Source: Parelaphostrongylus tenuis (taxonomy: Eukaryota > Nematoda > Chromadorea > Rhabditida > Metastrongylidae). Taken from it: a stretch of 64,000 bases of DNA. The stretch spans positions 22,601 through 86,600 of the forward strand of contig JAHQIW010005098.1 of NCBI GenBank assembly GCA_019055375.1, in the 5' to 3' direction. This document shows positions 47,592 to 59,830 of the stretch, in pieces; within the stretch, counting starts at the first letter, position 1, and every line of letters starts with the position of its first letter. Under the pieces are notes generated by a model. That model saw nothing but the letters and a program-made list of their open reading frames with translations, did not search any database and was not told where the DNA came from. The position numbers and the translations under genes are program-made.

Positions 47592-48177
47592 ATGGCAAGC
47601 TTTTCGTCCACTTCGTTATTTGTTCAGGCAGAACATATTCCTGTATCTGTAATCATAAACGTGCTTAGTCACCGGCTGCTCTTATTCTAATTTAAAAATG
47701 TAACACACTTCTTGTATTCTCTATTTAGCACTGATTCACAAGTTCAAAACTATATATGTCATTATTACATGTCTTCAAAACGATACTATGACTATATGTG
47801 CCAAATACCGTATTTTTCTAGAGCCATATTGATTCGTTCTTTATTGAACACCTATTAAAAATGCTCCAATCTTAGTTATAAAGCAGTGCAAGACGTGCAC
47901 GAAAGGTATCGGAAGGTACAGTATAGAACAATGCAGCTTGTTAACTGCTGTAATCTGAAATCACATCGTATGATTCGCCTTTTTTGAAGGCAGAAGACAG
48001 TATGTGACTTTCAGGTCGGAGTATTCGGTGTGACCTCAAACGCCGCCGCTGCTATACTAGCAGTTTGATACAACGCGGCACTATAAAATTCGTCTGGTCT
48101 GCTATGCTCCTCACATTGCATCGCTAGTATGGGTATCTTACTAGATCACACCTTCTGGATTGCACCGGTGACATTTT
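47592..48177 (+). pseudogene. srx-type chemoreceptor, copy C (exons 1-2 only)
   Basis: Exon 1 (47592-47663) begins right after TTTTCCAG and reads MASFSSTSLFVQAEHIPVSV, close to MPDFSSASLFVQAEHIAVPV of copy D. Its donor is lost: the expected GTGAGT is CTTAGT. Exon 2 (48015-48177) starts GVFGVTSNAAAAILAV and then hits TGA, with a second stop (TAA) shortly after. Exons 3-8 are missing; the sequence continues with intron 2-like DNA to about 49.2 kb and then meets the 3' end of copy D in opposite orientation. Confidence 0.8.
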
Positions 48178-49817
48178 GTGAAGGTTGTGAGCTTAGAAAA
48201 AACTGAAACTTTTGTATAATTAGGTGCTGTGGTGAGCATCAGTCTCTTTCTCACTTGTTTTCTGTAAGCCTTGTGGGAAATAGACTGAACTATACTCTTC
48301 TGAACATTAACGCGAAAGTGTTGAGCCTCTCTACAGCATGTAAACCTAATCGGCCACTAAAGGTATCGATTTACTAATGTCTACGAGTTAATGTTCTGCA
48401 CTGTATGTCACTAGAAGGACGTAAAATGCTCAACTCTGTATTGGTTTGCCACGCAAGACTCTGTGGATGCTGCCACAGAAAGAGAATTTTGAAGTCAAAC
48501 CATTTCTAGCTATAACAGCAGTACAATGGTACCGATGCAATATCAGGAGTACAGAGTGGCATACTAAAGAGGGCTGCTTGAGCTAACGTGAGCATGTCAG
48601 AAGAAGAGCAGAGCTACCTCGACTGAAGGACGTGGTCACAAGCCAAGGTATTGTAGAACTGCAAACGTTTCCACAAAGGAAGGTATAAAGATGTTTTGAG
48701 TATCCGGAGCATGGATGATTAGATGAGTCACTGCAAATGATCAATGTGATGGCTGCTTGCGCACTAATAAGAAAGCGGTACAATAGCATTTGCGGCAAGT
48801 TGAATAAATCTTGTTCAGAAAGCTCAAACAGCATTTGGTATTTTATGATCAGAGAGAAATAATTGTGCTTTATAGCAGGTTAGAACTCGATTTCATTCGT
48901 CTTACTTCTTTCGTTCTCAATATTTTTGCTACAACTGAAATATTTTCATATTTTGAGTTCAAATCAAGAGCTTGTTTCGTCAACTTAGAACAAATCGTTT
49001 CAATTCTGCATGATAGTTTGATTTTCCAATTGCAACGTTCAGTCAAGATTCCGATTGCTGGAATATCTTCCTGTGACACAATCTTCGATTATGAAAATCA
49101 GCTCTCACTGGGGTTCTTAGAAATTGTTTGTAAATGTAGGTTAGATTTTTTGTGGAGTTTTCGTCATGCTCTTTGGGGAGTCAATTACACTCACAGAAAT
49201 CTTCGCAAAGAACGAAGAAATATTCATAGGAATGAGAACAGTAACATATCTGTTTCAGGTTGTGAAGATGGTGAACTTATTGACACTTTTAGTAACGGAG
49301 GAAAATACGTGGTGAACAGCTTCTCACCTGGTCATCCTTTACAGTTCGTAGAAATAGATTCAATGTGGAATGCGTGGCAACGTCAGAGTCAGTTTGAAAT
49401 TGTGACGCTATTAAAGAGATGTGGTCTCATCAATTTTTTGAGCCTAAGCGTGCTCTCGTGATTTTTCTTCAAAAATTTGAAAAGAGTTTAAAATTTATGG
49501 AACAAAACTCTCCACAAAACCGAAATTAATTTTCAATTTTATTGGCAATCTCTTATATAGTAATAATGAAGGTAATGAGGACAAATGATGCTCTTGATAG
49601 GCAGTGCTACATATTAATGCTGATCAATCGATTTGATTGCATTATTAACAGTGACAGCTACTTGTCTTGCGATTACATCCACTCCATTTGCTTAGAGCTC
49701 GGCAGTATGCAAGAAGCTTTCAAAACTTGATGACTTCAGTTTTGTTCACGAGTCGTTGCACACTTCCACGAAAGCTTCTTGCCGGTTTGTTCTTCTATCT
49801 CTGGTAGAACATGGCGA
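48178..49817. other. srx copy C intron relic with a 216-codon open frame
   Basis: 48200-48800 matches the start of srx intron 2 (compare 33760-34330 and the complement of 18950-19550). An open frame at 48811-49461 (216 codons, +) includes LELDFIRLTSFVLNIFATTE and CEDGELIDTFSNGGKYVVNS. The matching piece of copy B (38260-38450) is not open, and I recognise no domain, so chance is the simplest explanation despite the length. The remaining 49462-49817 shows nothing. Confidence 0.35.
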
Positions 49818-52800
49818 TTAGCTACAATAAATACATCAGACAGTGTACAAAAATCAAAATAAATACTTAAGGATCAGTCTGCATAAACTAGTCTAAAAAA
49901 GACGATGTCTGTAGCCGCTCACCGCTGTCGGTTTTTCTGCAGAATTTTGATACCAAGGTGAGAGAAACGAAAGTGGAGCAACGCAATGATGAACCTAGAA
50001 ACTACTTGATTATGTATGATATTTGATTATCATCAGTTGCTGATTCATTTAATAGCTCCAACTTGAGCTAGTCTGTGAAGCTAAGTTGAGAATTTCTGTT
50101 TAGACTGACGGAAAAAATTTGAATGAAGGCATTGTTTCACATATAAGACGAGGGGTTTCAATTAATTTCATCTCATTGAGCATATAGGCCTGTAATATCA
50201 AATTCCTGGTTACACATCATTTTATAGACCGCAGAAAAGTAAACGGCAAGAGGCGAAACTTTTATGAAAACAATTTTGGACGGTTCACGAGGGCGGTAAC
50301 CTACCGCATTAAACACTTGGAAAGGAGTTAGTGAGTGTGTGCATCGCTTCGCATCGTCTTACACCTCTACTATCTTCTGATTATTCAACTCTCCTAAATC
50401 TCTTCACATTCTACCTGACGCTTTCCACCAGTTTGGTATGTGTTACTAGTTGTTGAAAATGATATTCGACTTACCCATCCAGCGTGTACATCAACTCCCA
50501 AAGGAATATGCCGGTGAAGAATTTAGCCCATATGTTATCGAGAAGTGGGCAAACATAGTTATAACTGAGTATTGTGCAGATAAATAGCGCGTTTTGACAC
50601 AGTGTCTGCAATAAACATGGAGAAATATATTTGAGGTTATGAATAAAGTCTTGAATCCTCTGATTAATCGGTGATTATTGCTCACTCACCTGACTGAAAA
50701 GGCGGACTTGCATTTTGTGTCTCTTTCGCTGGTCGACATCTACGTGACTATCACCGGCATTTTGAGACTTCGCCCTCTTGAACCACAAAATGATGAATTC
50801 TTAGCTCATGAAATTTTTCACTTCGTAATCTACATTCGTATTTACATTGATAGAAAGTGCTACGATGTTGCTTAATGCACTAGAGCTCTCGAAGAATCAA
50901 ATTATGGATATAATGATGGAATGATTAACCAATTACCATGTGTTTTACCCTTAAGTAGATAACCGTGGTGCAGTCGAAGAGAAGAATTAAGATCAGGATG
51001 ATCATTTTGGCATAGAAGCCGGTTACGACTGAAATAACATATCCGCACGTTGCCTCAGGAAACACCCACGCCCATTTCTTTGTATCGAAAACCATGAAAC
51101 AGCGTCTGGCTGAAAGTGTACTGTCATCTCATGTGAATGATAGTCCCAAAAATTATACAGACATTACACCGTAACATATCTCCATTAAAAATTCGCACAT
51201 TCCGCGACTCGAACTATTTAACTATTAGAAAAAGCAAAGCGGGCTCGGAGCAGTGGGAGGTGCACATCATGGCTAACGTACTTGTTTTTTCGCGACCAGG
51301 ACTTAGCGAGAATTTCTTTTCCGAAATCGGCGATTCGTAATAGACTTATATAAAAAACCATACGGTGAGCTAACTTCATAATCAAATGTACTTCATATCT
51401 AAATCAAATGTGAATTTCGAGCTCTACGACGCTTATTCAAAGCAAATGAATATTGAATCATTAGTGAAATGATTAGATAGAAAGTCTTACTCATTGATCA
51501 CTTTTAATGAAAACATAGACTCAATTTGCATTTTAGAATCATTTCCGTTATAAGCACCCTGATCCGATTTCTTGAAAAGAACTTATTTTCTGCAAACAAA
51601 AGCTTCATGTTCTAAAAATAATTCGATAGCTTGAACTACGAGCATTTCCACCGTGTACAGTGTTCCTGAAATAGCTTATTTATTGCGTTGTTTTAGTATA
51701 GACAAAATTATGTTCCTCACTCAAACATCTTCCACTGATCAAAGCCTTTTTCGCAGAAGTTGAACAAACATTTGCTACTTCAAGCCTCAGCCTTTCAATA
51801 ATATGTTTGATTGCTGTAACAACCAGGAGAATATTGGGTTTCGCAAGTTTAGGTCATTTTTATCCACACCCTGTTTCAACTTGAGAAAAACGCTCTTTTG
51901 ACTTTTTAGAGATTTAGAATTTCCGATAGCTTAAGTCTCAAAATTTCAAAAGTGTAGATCATTTCTTAATTGGCTTTTCAGTGTACTGTAGCAGCAACTG
52001 CAATATGTGTTCCAATTGAAGCACTTTTCGCTAAGCAATGCTTTGCCTTTTGACTTTCAACAATCACTAGATAGATTAAATTTCGAGAATTTAACCGTGT
52101 ACTTAGTCTCTAGAAGTGATTGTTTATCACGCTGTAATGCCCAGAGAAGAATTTGGTTTTGCACTTGAGGCGCATTCTTTGTGTATTATGTGGATGATAT
52201 CGATTGCACAGTGTGAGTTGCGAAATCTCACTTGCGTACTACAAAGAATGCGCGCCGAATTGAAATCCAATATTCGTCTGGCTGCTACAGTACAATAAAC
52301 ATCCCTTTTAAAAATCGAGTACCTTGTCGGATTTGTCAAAATTAGAGCTATCGAATGATTATTAATACTTTGAAAGACAAATTTTTACAGTAAATATGCC
52401 TGGGTGTAAAATATAATTCTGTTCTAACTGTTACAGCACAGTAGAAAAGATCCTAAAAGAGGAATAAATGCCATTGGAATTCATGTGCTTTAAGCTATCA
52501 AATGACATATAAATCCGAAAAAAAATTAGCAAATTCATACTTTTCAAAAGGTCGAGACGCGGTGCGAATAATAAAAACGTATCTACTCTTATTATTGTGA
52601 TGACAGCGAATCTAAGCGCATTTCCATTTCAACGAATCTAACTAATGACATAGTTGTCAAAACTCACCCCAAAAATACGGCACTGCGTGAACGAAACCAA
52701 GTATCCAGCAGATAAGAACGACGACGGAGGTATTCCTCACAGTAAGTGCATTGGAAGCTCGTAAGGGAAACACGATGGTGATCACCCTGTTCAAAGCGAC

Positions 52801-54898
52801 GACTAGGTGAGAGTAGACGCACACATACGAGAGCATGAGAACCATCAAACCGAGCAGTTTGCCTGTCATCTCCATGGTCATCTTGTTTCTACTGAAAGTA
52901 CTGGGACTTCTTTTTCTGTCTGAGTAATGAGAATCACCATGAAATTAATTGTAACTTCAGGCGCCTGTTCGTGTTTCTCTTTGTTCCGATATATGGAGCG
53001 TTATGTGACGTACGAGTTATTCGTTACTTGGAAAGTTGAGAATTTAGCGAAATTATCATTCAAGGAGAAACAGATCTAACTAGATGATTGATTTCCCAAA
53101 GAGCTACACAAAATTGTACGAAAAATCGTGTGGCCCACATTGCCATGCAATTTCTTGAAAGCCTCAATGACGGCGCTAACAATTATAATTAGAAATTTGT
53201 GTCCTAAAAAAGATACTCTAACAATCGAAATTATGATCAAATTTAACTCTTGTACATTAAACAGTTCTATACGAGAATAGCAACATCATGCCTCAAGGAA
53301 ACAAGCTATTGATCATGAATCGATCGTCAAATTAGTTCAGTTCCAGCAAAAATATTGAGAATAAGAGAACACATTATCAGAAGTGGCACATAAAATAAGG
53401 TCCTACCATCCGTTAATGATCTAGTTTTCTCTACGCTTTGCTATCTCATTACTGTAAAGTATTAAAAGAAACTATCCGTTATAAGATACCGCATATTCCT
53501 TATCTTTCTTAACCAGATTCATCTAAACTTGCTGCAAATGCTATTGCACCGCTTTCTTAATCGTGCACAAGCAGCTATCAGCTGCATACACCTTTGAACA
53601 TTTGCGTTGACTCATCTAATCATTCATGCTTCTGCATACTTTTACCAACTTTGTGGTTTCCTTTGTACATGGCGTCTGCACTTCAACAATCCCTATCCTC
53701 TAACCACGTCCTGCGCTTCCGATAACTCGGCTCTTCTTCCTCTTCCAGAGAGGTCACGCAAGTTCATCCAGCCTTCTTCAATTACTACTCTGTACTTCCT
53801 GTTTTCCTGCATCGTTAGCATTGTACAATTAATTGTAAATGCTACAAATAGTTTGACTCAAATTTTAGAATTTGTGTATACAGCATCTGTAAAATTTCGC
53901 ATGGCAAACAAATACAAAGTCGAGCCTTTCACGTCCTTCGAGTGAGTTACAGTGTCAATCTTTGTTATGACTAAAATGAGTACTGGGTGTTGTCAGTCAT
54001 ATCAGTGAGTAGTGGTTATTTCGATAGTTTAGTTTGAAAGATCGATTTTCTGTGAAGCGCGGCACTGACTCCTAGACTTATTACAATTGTAAGTACTCTT
54101 ACGCTAATGTTCAGTGTCAACCTACTTGCTAAAGCCATACGTTTCTTGAACCATCAGATTTACCTGCTGTGAAGAGATTCAAAAATTCTGCGCTAATGTT
54201 TCAAAGAGTATAATACCCTCTATTTATCTCAAATCTTACCAAAACCACTCAGAAAAAAAATTGATACGCAATCCCAGCAACTATCTGTACCAAATTTTCA
54301 AAATTTCTAAGCTCTCATTCCTCACAATAGTGTCACCGGCGCAAGCCAGAAGGTGTAGACAAGTAGAATACTCGTATTGGCGATACAATGTGAGAGGCAC
54401 AGCAGACCAAACGAATTTCGCAAGGCAAGGTTGTATCGGACTGCCATTATAGCAACCACGTTTGAAACCAAACCGAATACTCCTACCTGAAAGTCACACA
54501 ATGTCATCTGCCTCTGAACAAGTTATATGACTCGGTTTTGGATTAAAGCAGTTTACAGACGGCGTTTTTCATGCTGTACGTTTCAAGACCGCGTGTCTAC
54601 TTCATGCAATGTCTTATAAGTGAGCTTCGCACATATTCGATAGGTGTTAAATGATCTGGACAATGACAGAAATGTGTAGAAATGCATTCGTTACATCTAG
54701 TTAAAGTATAATTTTAAGGACATGTAGTAATGAGATGTGTAATTTCAAACTTGTATCACGTGCTAAGTGAAAATTCCAGGAAGATGGTTCATCTATAAGC
54801 TAGCATAAGAGCAACAGATGACTCACCACGACCATGATTACCGGCACCGCAATGTGCTCTGCTTGTACGAACAACGAAGCAGACGAGAAGTCTGGCAT
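49818..54898 (-). CDS. srx: SRX-class seven-transmembrane chemoreceptor, copy D, intact
   Basis: Eight exons on the minus strand: 54898-54827, 54486-54326, 52891-52668, 51109-50937, 50776-50690, 50605-50475, 49994-49923, 49821-49818. All have GT/AG ends and compatible phases, giving 307 residues, normal for this family. Membrane segments: 1 in exons 1-2 (VGVFGLVSNVVAIMAV), 2 in exon 2 (CIANTSILLVYTFWLAPVTL), 3 in exon 3 (MLSYVCVYSHLVVALNRVIT, with the NR motif where other receptors have DRY), 4 in exon 3 (VVVLICWILGFVHAVPYFW), 5 in exon 4 (FYAKMIILILILLFDCTTVI), 6 in exon 6 (QNALFICTILSYNYVCPLL), 7 in exons 6-7 (FLWELMYTLDGFIIALL). The short RKRHKMQVRLFSQ piece is the third inner loop. It should act in the cilia of sensory neurons with a G protein; ligand unknown. 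The very large introns 2 and 3 hold repeats. Confidence 0.88.
51500..52560. repeat. degenerate 150-190 bp units inside srx copy D intron 3
   Basis: Contains family phrases such as AATTCGATAGCTTGAACTAC (51618), GTGTACTGTAGCAGCAACTG (51981), CTGGCTGCTACAGTACAATA (52279) and TTAGAGCTATCGAATGATTA (52342). The intron has been enlarged by these units. Confidence 0.55.
52900..54325. other. srx copy D intron 2
   Basis: No exon seen inside. 53000-53130 matches copy B intron 2 in complement and 53500-53900 matches the intron 2 starts of the other copies in complement (for example TGCACAAGCAGCTATCAGCT against TGCACAAGCAGTTACCAGCT at 18956). A 112-codon frame at 53607-53945 overlaps this shared intron sequence and is open only here. 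Confidence 0.5.
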
Positions 54899-54907
54899 CT
54901 GGAAAAC
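54899..54907 (-). promoter_or_regulatory. splice acceptor directly before the srx start codon
   Basis: TTTTCCAG abuts the ATG of copy D, and the same arrangement is kept in copy C (47584-47591). This fits a spliced-leader acceptor, although an upstream non-coding exon is also possible. Confidence 0.45.
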
Positions 54908-55462
54908 ATTCAGTTTTTCATAAGAGTAAATTAAGGAGCAATTAGAATTCCGAGTGAAGAGTGGACGGAAGCTCCACTTCTATGTGCCATTCTTTGAAAA
55001 GGAATATGAAGGCAGCGCATAAAGCACATAACATTTTTCAGAAATCAGTCGCTTGGATGACCACTGTTTGTAAAATATACAGCGCCAACAGCCTGTAGGC
55101 CAAGTACAAAAGGTTTTCACGTTAGATTGTAGATGCACAGTGACGTCCAATGGTTTCAACGCCTTCCCATGGCTTCTGCTGAGAGATGGTGTGCATAAGC
55201 GTTGGGTGTGAAATATTAAATTTATGTTGCAGACATTTTCTTAATAATGAGGTAGGGTTTGCCTCCTCATTGCATAGTGAGCCAACTTATAACGATAATC
55301 AGTGAAAGTAAAGGAGACTAATATATAACGTGAAGCTTTGAAATCCTTTATGCGAAAAAGGCGTGCAGAGCAGCTCTAGAGTGTCATTTCACTGGTGGCT
55401 CACAAGAGGACTCGAAAGTTTATCAGAAGTGGTATACACTTATTCGATTGTACATTTTCTTT
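54908..55462. other. 5' flank of srx copy D
   Basis: The complement of 55130-55330 resembles the sequence upstream of copy C (47220-47350) and 26470-26640 in U1, sharing GGCTCACTATGCAATG-like and CCATGGCA-like phrases. The srx promoter should lie here; no specific motif can be named. Confidence 0.4.
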
Positions 55463-55860
55463 CGTTTCAAGTATATTCCCAAGATCACGCTCAGTTTTCA
55501 ACATATCTCATGATTATTGCTTGAGCCAACACGCCATATTCATGAGATATGTTGAAATTTGAGCGTGGTCTTGAGTAAACACTCGAAACGACGGGTATGA
55601 TATATTGACGATATCAGCCAAGAATATTCAAGTAAACAACACTGTCCATTCAGTGGTAAATTCACTTAATATGCATTGTAAAATGTTTGACGTCGCCTAC
55701 TCTTAGTATAGTGACAGCACCCCGAGAGGACTGGCGAAAGACGGAGGGTACCGCGCGACTAATGAGACTGTCAAGGTCGAAACACGTGTATCGGGCTCTA
55801 TAAGTCAGCCCAATAACAGACCACATGCCATGTTTCCTCATATAATAATCATGAATACAA
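55463..55860. repeat. fold-back family F copy with a long hairpin
   Basis: An inverted repeat pairs 55463-55512 with 55541-55589 (AACATATCTCATG against CATGAGATATGTT at the loop side). It continues into the usual family F text: GAGACTGTCAAGGTCGAAAC, ACACGTGTATCGGGCTCTAT and AAGTCAGCCC near 55770-55815, then ACAGACCACATGCCATG. Confidence 0.6.
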
Positions 55861-56299
55861 TTTCTGTCATTTTACTTCATTCTGCATTCATTGGGAAACT
55901 CTCGTCCCGACTATCGAAAGAATGAACAGAAGAAAGAAAGAGAGAGATATATGATTAACTAATCTCAAAAAAGTATCTGTTGAGGTGGAATGTTATCAAT
56001 GGCAATAATAACAGGACGAGCAAAGCTATAAGTTGTGGCAATCAAGTTGTATCAAGTAAAACTGTATCTGAGACAAAGTATAATATTCAACTTTTGTTTA
56101 CCACTCAATCATTTTTATAGCAGATTGCAATGTGAAATATAAAGAAAAGACTATTGAGAAATGAACAAACTTTTAAAATCAGGTGGTCTTCGAACTCGCA
56201 CTAGTCCTTTGTGAATAATTATGCACTATCCATCAAGCTAGTCGAGTCCGTTACGTTTTCCACTTTCACTCTCTTTAGTTAAACTACATTACTTCATAA
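55861..56299. other. intergenic sequence
   Basis: AT-rich; no supported gene or repeat. Confidence 0.4.
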
Positions 56300-58320
56300 G
56301 GGTTTTTTCTGCTATCGAGCAGGATATTGAAGAAAACTCTTGTGCTGGACAACAGACATGATCAGAAGCAATCCCACGGGATCGAAAATGCACTTGCTTC
56401 CCCACAAACCCTTTTTGAGCACTGCAGCATTAAAAGTAAAATTGTTTCACACGCGTTACAAATCTATGTTATATTACAATTATATTTAGTTTGGCGGGTC
56501 TTCAAACTATTGCGATCCATTAGACAATGCAATTCCCGGAAATATCAAATGAGTTATAGATTCTTGGAGAAACCTTCTTACAGCGTTATAGCAAGGAAAA
56601 GAGAACTATGATTTCACACGTGTTGCCCGTTTTCGCGTCTAATTTTCGCTGAAAGAACGCTCTGACTTTAGTCTGCTAGTAATTCTTTGGTAGCATGAAT
56701 CTGGGAATTTTCGAAAATGTACATGATATTTGGTAGGCCCTTTTACAGCGCTGTATCAGGGAAAATAGAATTCTGTTTCACACGCGTCACGCGTTATCGC
56801 GCTGGTTTGGTTATTTCTTCGAAAATTTTATCCCGTTTCACGGAATTTATAGATTATTTTCATTGGAATAGTGGAAGAAACTTTGTTCTATAGATTATAA
56901 GCTTGGCTTTCCATTTTCATTCTATATTGCCGATTAACCTGCTTCACTTAAAGCCTAAGCGTGAGTCGAAACATCTAAATGTTTGAGGAAGTCTTCGAAT
57001 CTAAGAGCCATATATTTTATTTATCTTTTGTCAAAGCAGAGAAAGATTTCAAATTTAATGACGATAATTGCATTTCACAGGTGAATCGGCCTCCGTGACC
57101 TCCGATGACTTTATCACCACAATCACTTGGACTCCCTAGCCGACAAGGTATGCGCAATTTGTTTAAAACTCAATTTTATTTTCTGCTACACTGCAGTAAA
57201 ACGGTTTTTGTTTATAGAAAATGAGCGTAGTGTTAGGATCTCCGAAACTTACGCTACGGATTTCTAAGGGAGCCACGTCTGGCGAGAATACGCGTGTGTG
57301 AACCACAATTTTTTTTTGCCACAGTGCTGTAAAAAGACCTTCTCAGAAAACGAACGTATTTTGATTTTTCAGAGATTTACACTATCGAACAAACTATTAA
57401 TTTGAGGAAAGAGCTTCACCCTCCGATAAAAATGGGCGATAATAACCACCGGCTGTGCAACACAATTTTTTTCTCGTACTATAGCTGTACAAAAATTTCT
57501 TTTGGAAGCAAGTATTTTCAGCATATTCCGAGATTTAAGCTTCTAATTAATTACTAACAGTCTATTGGGAAGTTTTTTTTCCAGCAAAAGAGGCCCTCTA
57601 GCCCTTGCTCTGTAACAGAAAAGCACCCTTTTGAGGAAATACAACCGTCTCCCGCAATCGTCAATCAAAATGAAAAGTAATTATTGCCCCAATTTCTACT
57701 TAACAACGGGATAAGTTGTGATCATAACCGCAAAAATGCTGAGGCACAAGCAAACTATGAAATATGATGTTTTTGTGCTAAGAACTCCATCCGCCACTAT
57801 TTCTTTCCGAGTCAGCGTAGGTTGGCGCAACATCATCGAGGTCCCCACTCTGCCTCTCCCTCAGCCTTTAAGTTTCGTTTATCTTAATGCTTCGCTTATT
57901 TTTTTTTTTTGAAAAACCGCTTCACTATAGTGTAGCAGGAAAAAGGTTGAGTTTCACATTACGCAAGCGTTGTTTTTGGCCAAAGTGTAGACAAGGGCAA
58001 GGGGAGGGGAGTGAGGAGATGGTGACCGTCGATTCCATACGGTGCTCGATCGATCGCCCTGCTGTGTTGCACATGTGGAGCGCAAATCTCGTTATTTAAA
58101 ACTAGATTTTTCTTTACTCTGTAAAGGACTTCACATAAAACGTGTGACTCTGATACTACGAAATCTCCTCTGCACGACTATATGCATTTCGTGCTTCCAG
58201 CGAAGTATAAATGAAAACTAGCGGCTGGTGTAGAACACATCTTTATTTTAATGCTACAGAGATCTAAAAGAGTCTTTACTATAAAGGGGCATCTAGGGCA
58301 ATAGCGAGAGATTTGAGCTT
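56300..58320. repeat. array of degenerate 150-190 bp units
   Basis: Core phrases at 56579 (TTACAGCGTTATAGCAAGGA), 56751 (TTTACAGCGCTGTATCAGGG), 57187 (CTGCTACACTGCAGTAAAAC), 57317 (CCACAGTGCTGTAAAAAGAC), 57474 (CGTACTATAGCTGTACAAAA), 57916 (CTTCACTATAGTGTAGCAGG) and 58250 (AATGCTACAGAGATCTAAAA). The first two are 172 bases apart. TTTCACACGCGT follows several cores. Confidence 0.65.
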
Positions 58321-58689
58321 TTGATTGAGCCAAAATTTGAATTTGAATGAACATCTGAAGAACCTTGCATTGTGGCTCAAAGAAATCACAACGAAACAAA
58401 ATGGTGAAGAATCGCCAGCGCTTATCATGACAACCAAACCCATTCCTGGTATCTCACAAGTCTAGATGCCCTACTCTTAGTGGATCACGTGAGAATGTCA
58501 AAGTGCAAAGCATCATGACAATTTATCACATCCAAGTAAATGAAGATTCTAGCTAACCGATGTCGGTGTCTTTTTTTCAAAATTCTACACGTGATCAGTC
58601 CATGGCCTCCTTCGCGCGACTTTCAATTTTTCATTTTCATTTCGACTAGATTGACCAAAAACCAAAGAAAACCATAGAACACTGACATG

Positions 58690-59080
58690 CGTGGCTTTAA
58701 TAATGATTATCAGGCATATTGATTCCAGCAGTGGTCTTGAGAAAACACTCAAAGCGAAAGAGATGATATATTGAATATACCAGCTAAGAGCAATCTAGTG
58801 TACAACACTCTGTGTTCGGTGAAAATTTCACTGGACATAGAGTGTAAAACGTTCGTCGTCGCTAACTCTTAGTGTAGGAAGTGGAGCTCCCACAGAGATT
58901 AGCAAAAGACGAGAAAGGGTAACTGCCCGACTGACGAGATCGCAAGATCGAAACAAATGTATCGTGCTCTGTAAGTCAGCCCTCATTGATAGACCACTGA
59001 CATGCGTAGCTCAAATAATGAATATCAGGCATATTGAAATTTGAGCAGTGGTCTTTGAAAAACACTCGAAACGAAAGACA
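58690..59080. repeat. fold-back family F copy, nearly complete
   Basis: Both ends carry CTGACATGCGT followed by AATAATGA-TATCAGGCATATTGA (left 58683-58722, right 59001-59040), and the middle contains CACTCTGTGTTCGGTGAAAA, GAGCTCCCACAGAGATTAGC, GGGTAACTGCCCGACTGACG and TATCGTGCTCTGTAAGTCAG. The order matches the complete element at 63.5 kb. Confidence 0.65.
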
Positions 59081-59830
59081 TTTCAATTTTTCGCTGAAGC
59101 AAGAGAAAGTTACTGTTTTCAACACGAAATCTCAGAACCAACGTAAGTTGGGTTGTATTCAATTCTTCAGTTGTACATTGAAAAGATACCGCCCTCAACA
59201 ACACTGACAGGAATACGATTAGCTCAACCAACATCTTCACCTTAGTACAATAAAATTTCTGAATAAGGTTTCACAGGGGTGAACATATTTTTGCAAAGCT
59301 ACTTGTGTCACTTACTGTCCTAATAATCGTCGAGTGACTCGAACGAACTGCAGTAACACTTTCATTATTCCCTATAGCACGTGCCGTATCGCAACGAAGC
59401 ACAATTAGCGGAGAAGACTGCAGTGTACTCTTCAGATCATGCGATATTTTTTATTTTTTATTGCACCACGTGACCAGTCTGCACTATTAACACCTGGCCG
59501 ATTTTCAATAAGTGTTCTTGGTGTAGGGCGATGAGGATAATAACATGTTTAATTCAGTGTAAAACTTTCAAAAGCGAATTGAAAGCTATGAAGCCCAGAC
59601 ATCATTCGAGGGGTTTAACTTCTATGAAAGTTGTGAACCCCTTAAACTATTCCACACAACAGTATCCTCTTTGAGTTCTGAAAAAAACCAACGGCTAAAA
59701 TATAGGTTATTTTTCCCTAAAATGCATTAACATCGTAATGTGAGATCGCCGCGAGTATACACTTGCTGGTTGATTAACCCATTCGGGATCGCGTTAACCG
59801 CTCATGTGAAAAAATTTTCGTGATTTTCTC
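59081..59830. other. intergenic sequence
   Basis: No coding exon or known repeat could be supported. A near-palindromic CGAGGGGTTTAACTTC/GTGAACCCCTTAAACTATT pair lies at 59608-59650. Confidence 0.35.

Larger units (their letters stand above)
41270..47600. repeat. spacer block U2, diverged direct copy of 20200-27700
   Basis: Collinear, same-orientation matches to U1 as described for that block, for example GTGTAGCCTCG-type text at 42680, AAGCAAGAGAAAATCACAGT at 45394 (against 25130) and AGAGCTGGTAGACAGTTATC at 46511 (against 26150). It has its own GT microsatellite and private segments at 43.3-44.8 and 46.8-47.2 kb. Confidence 0.75.
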
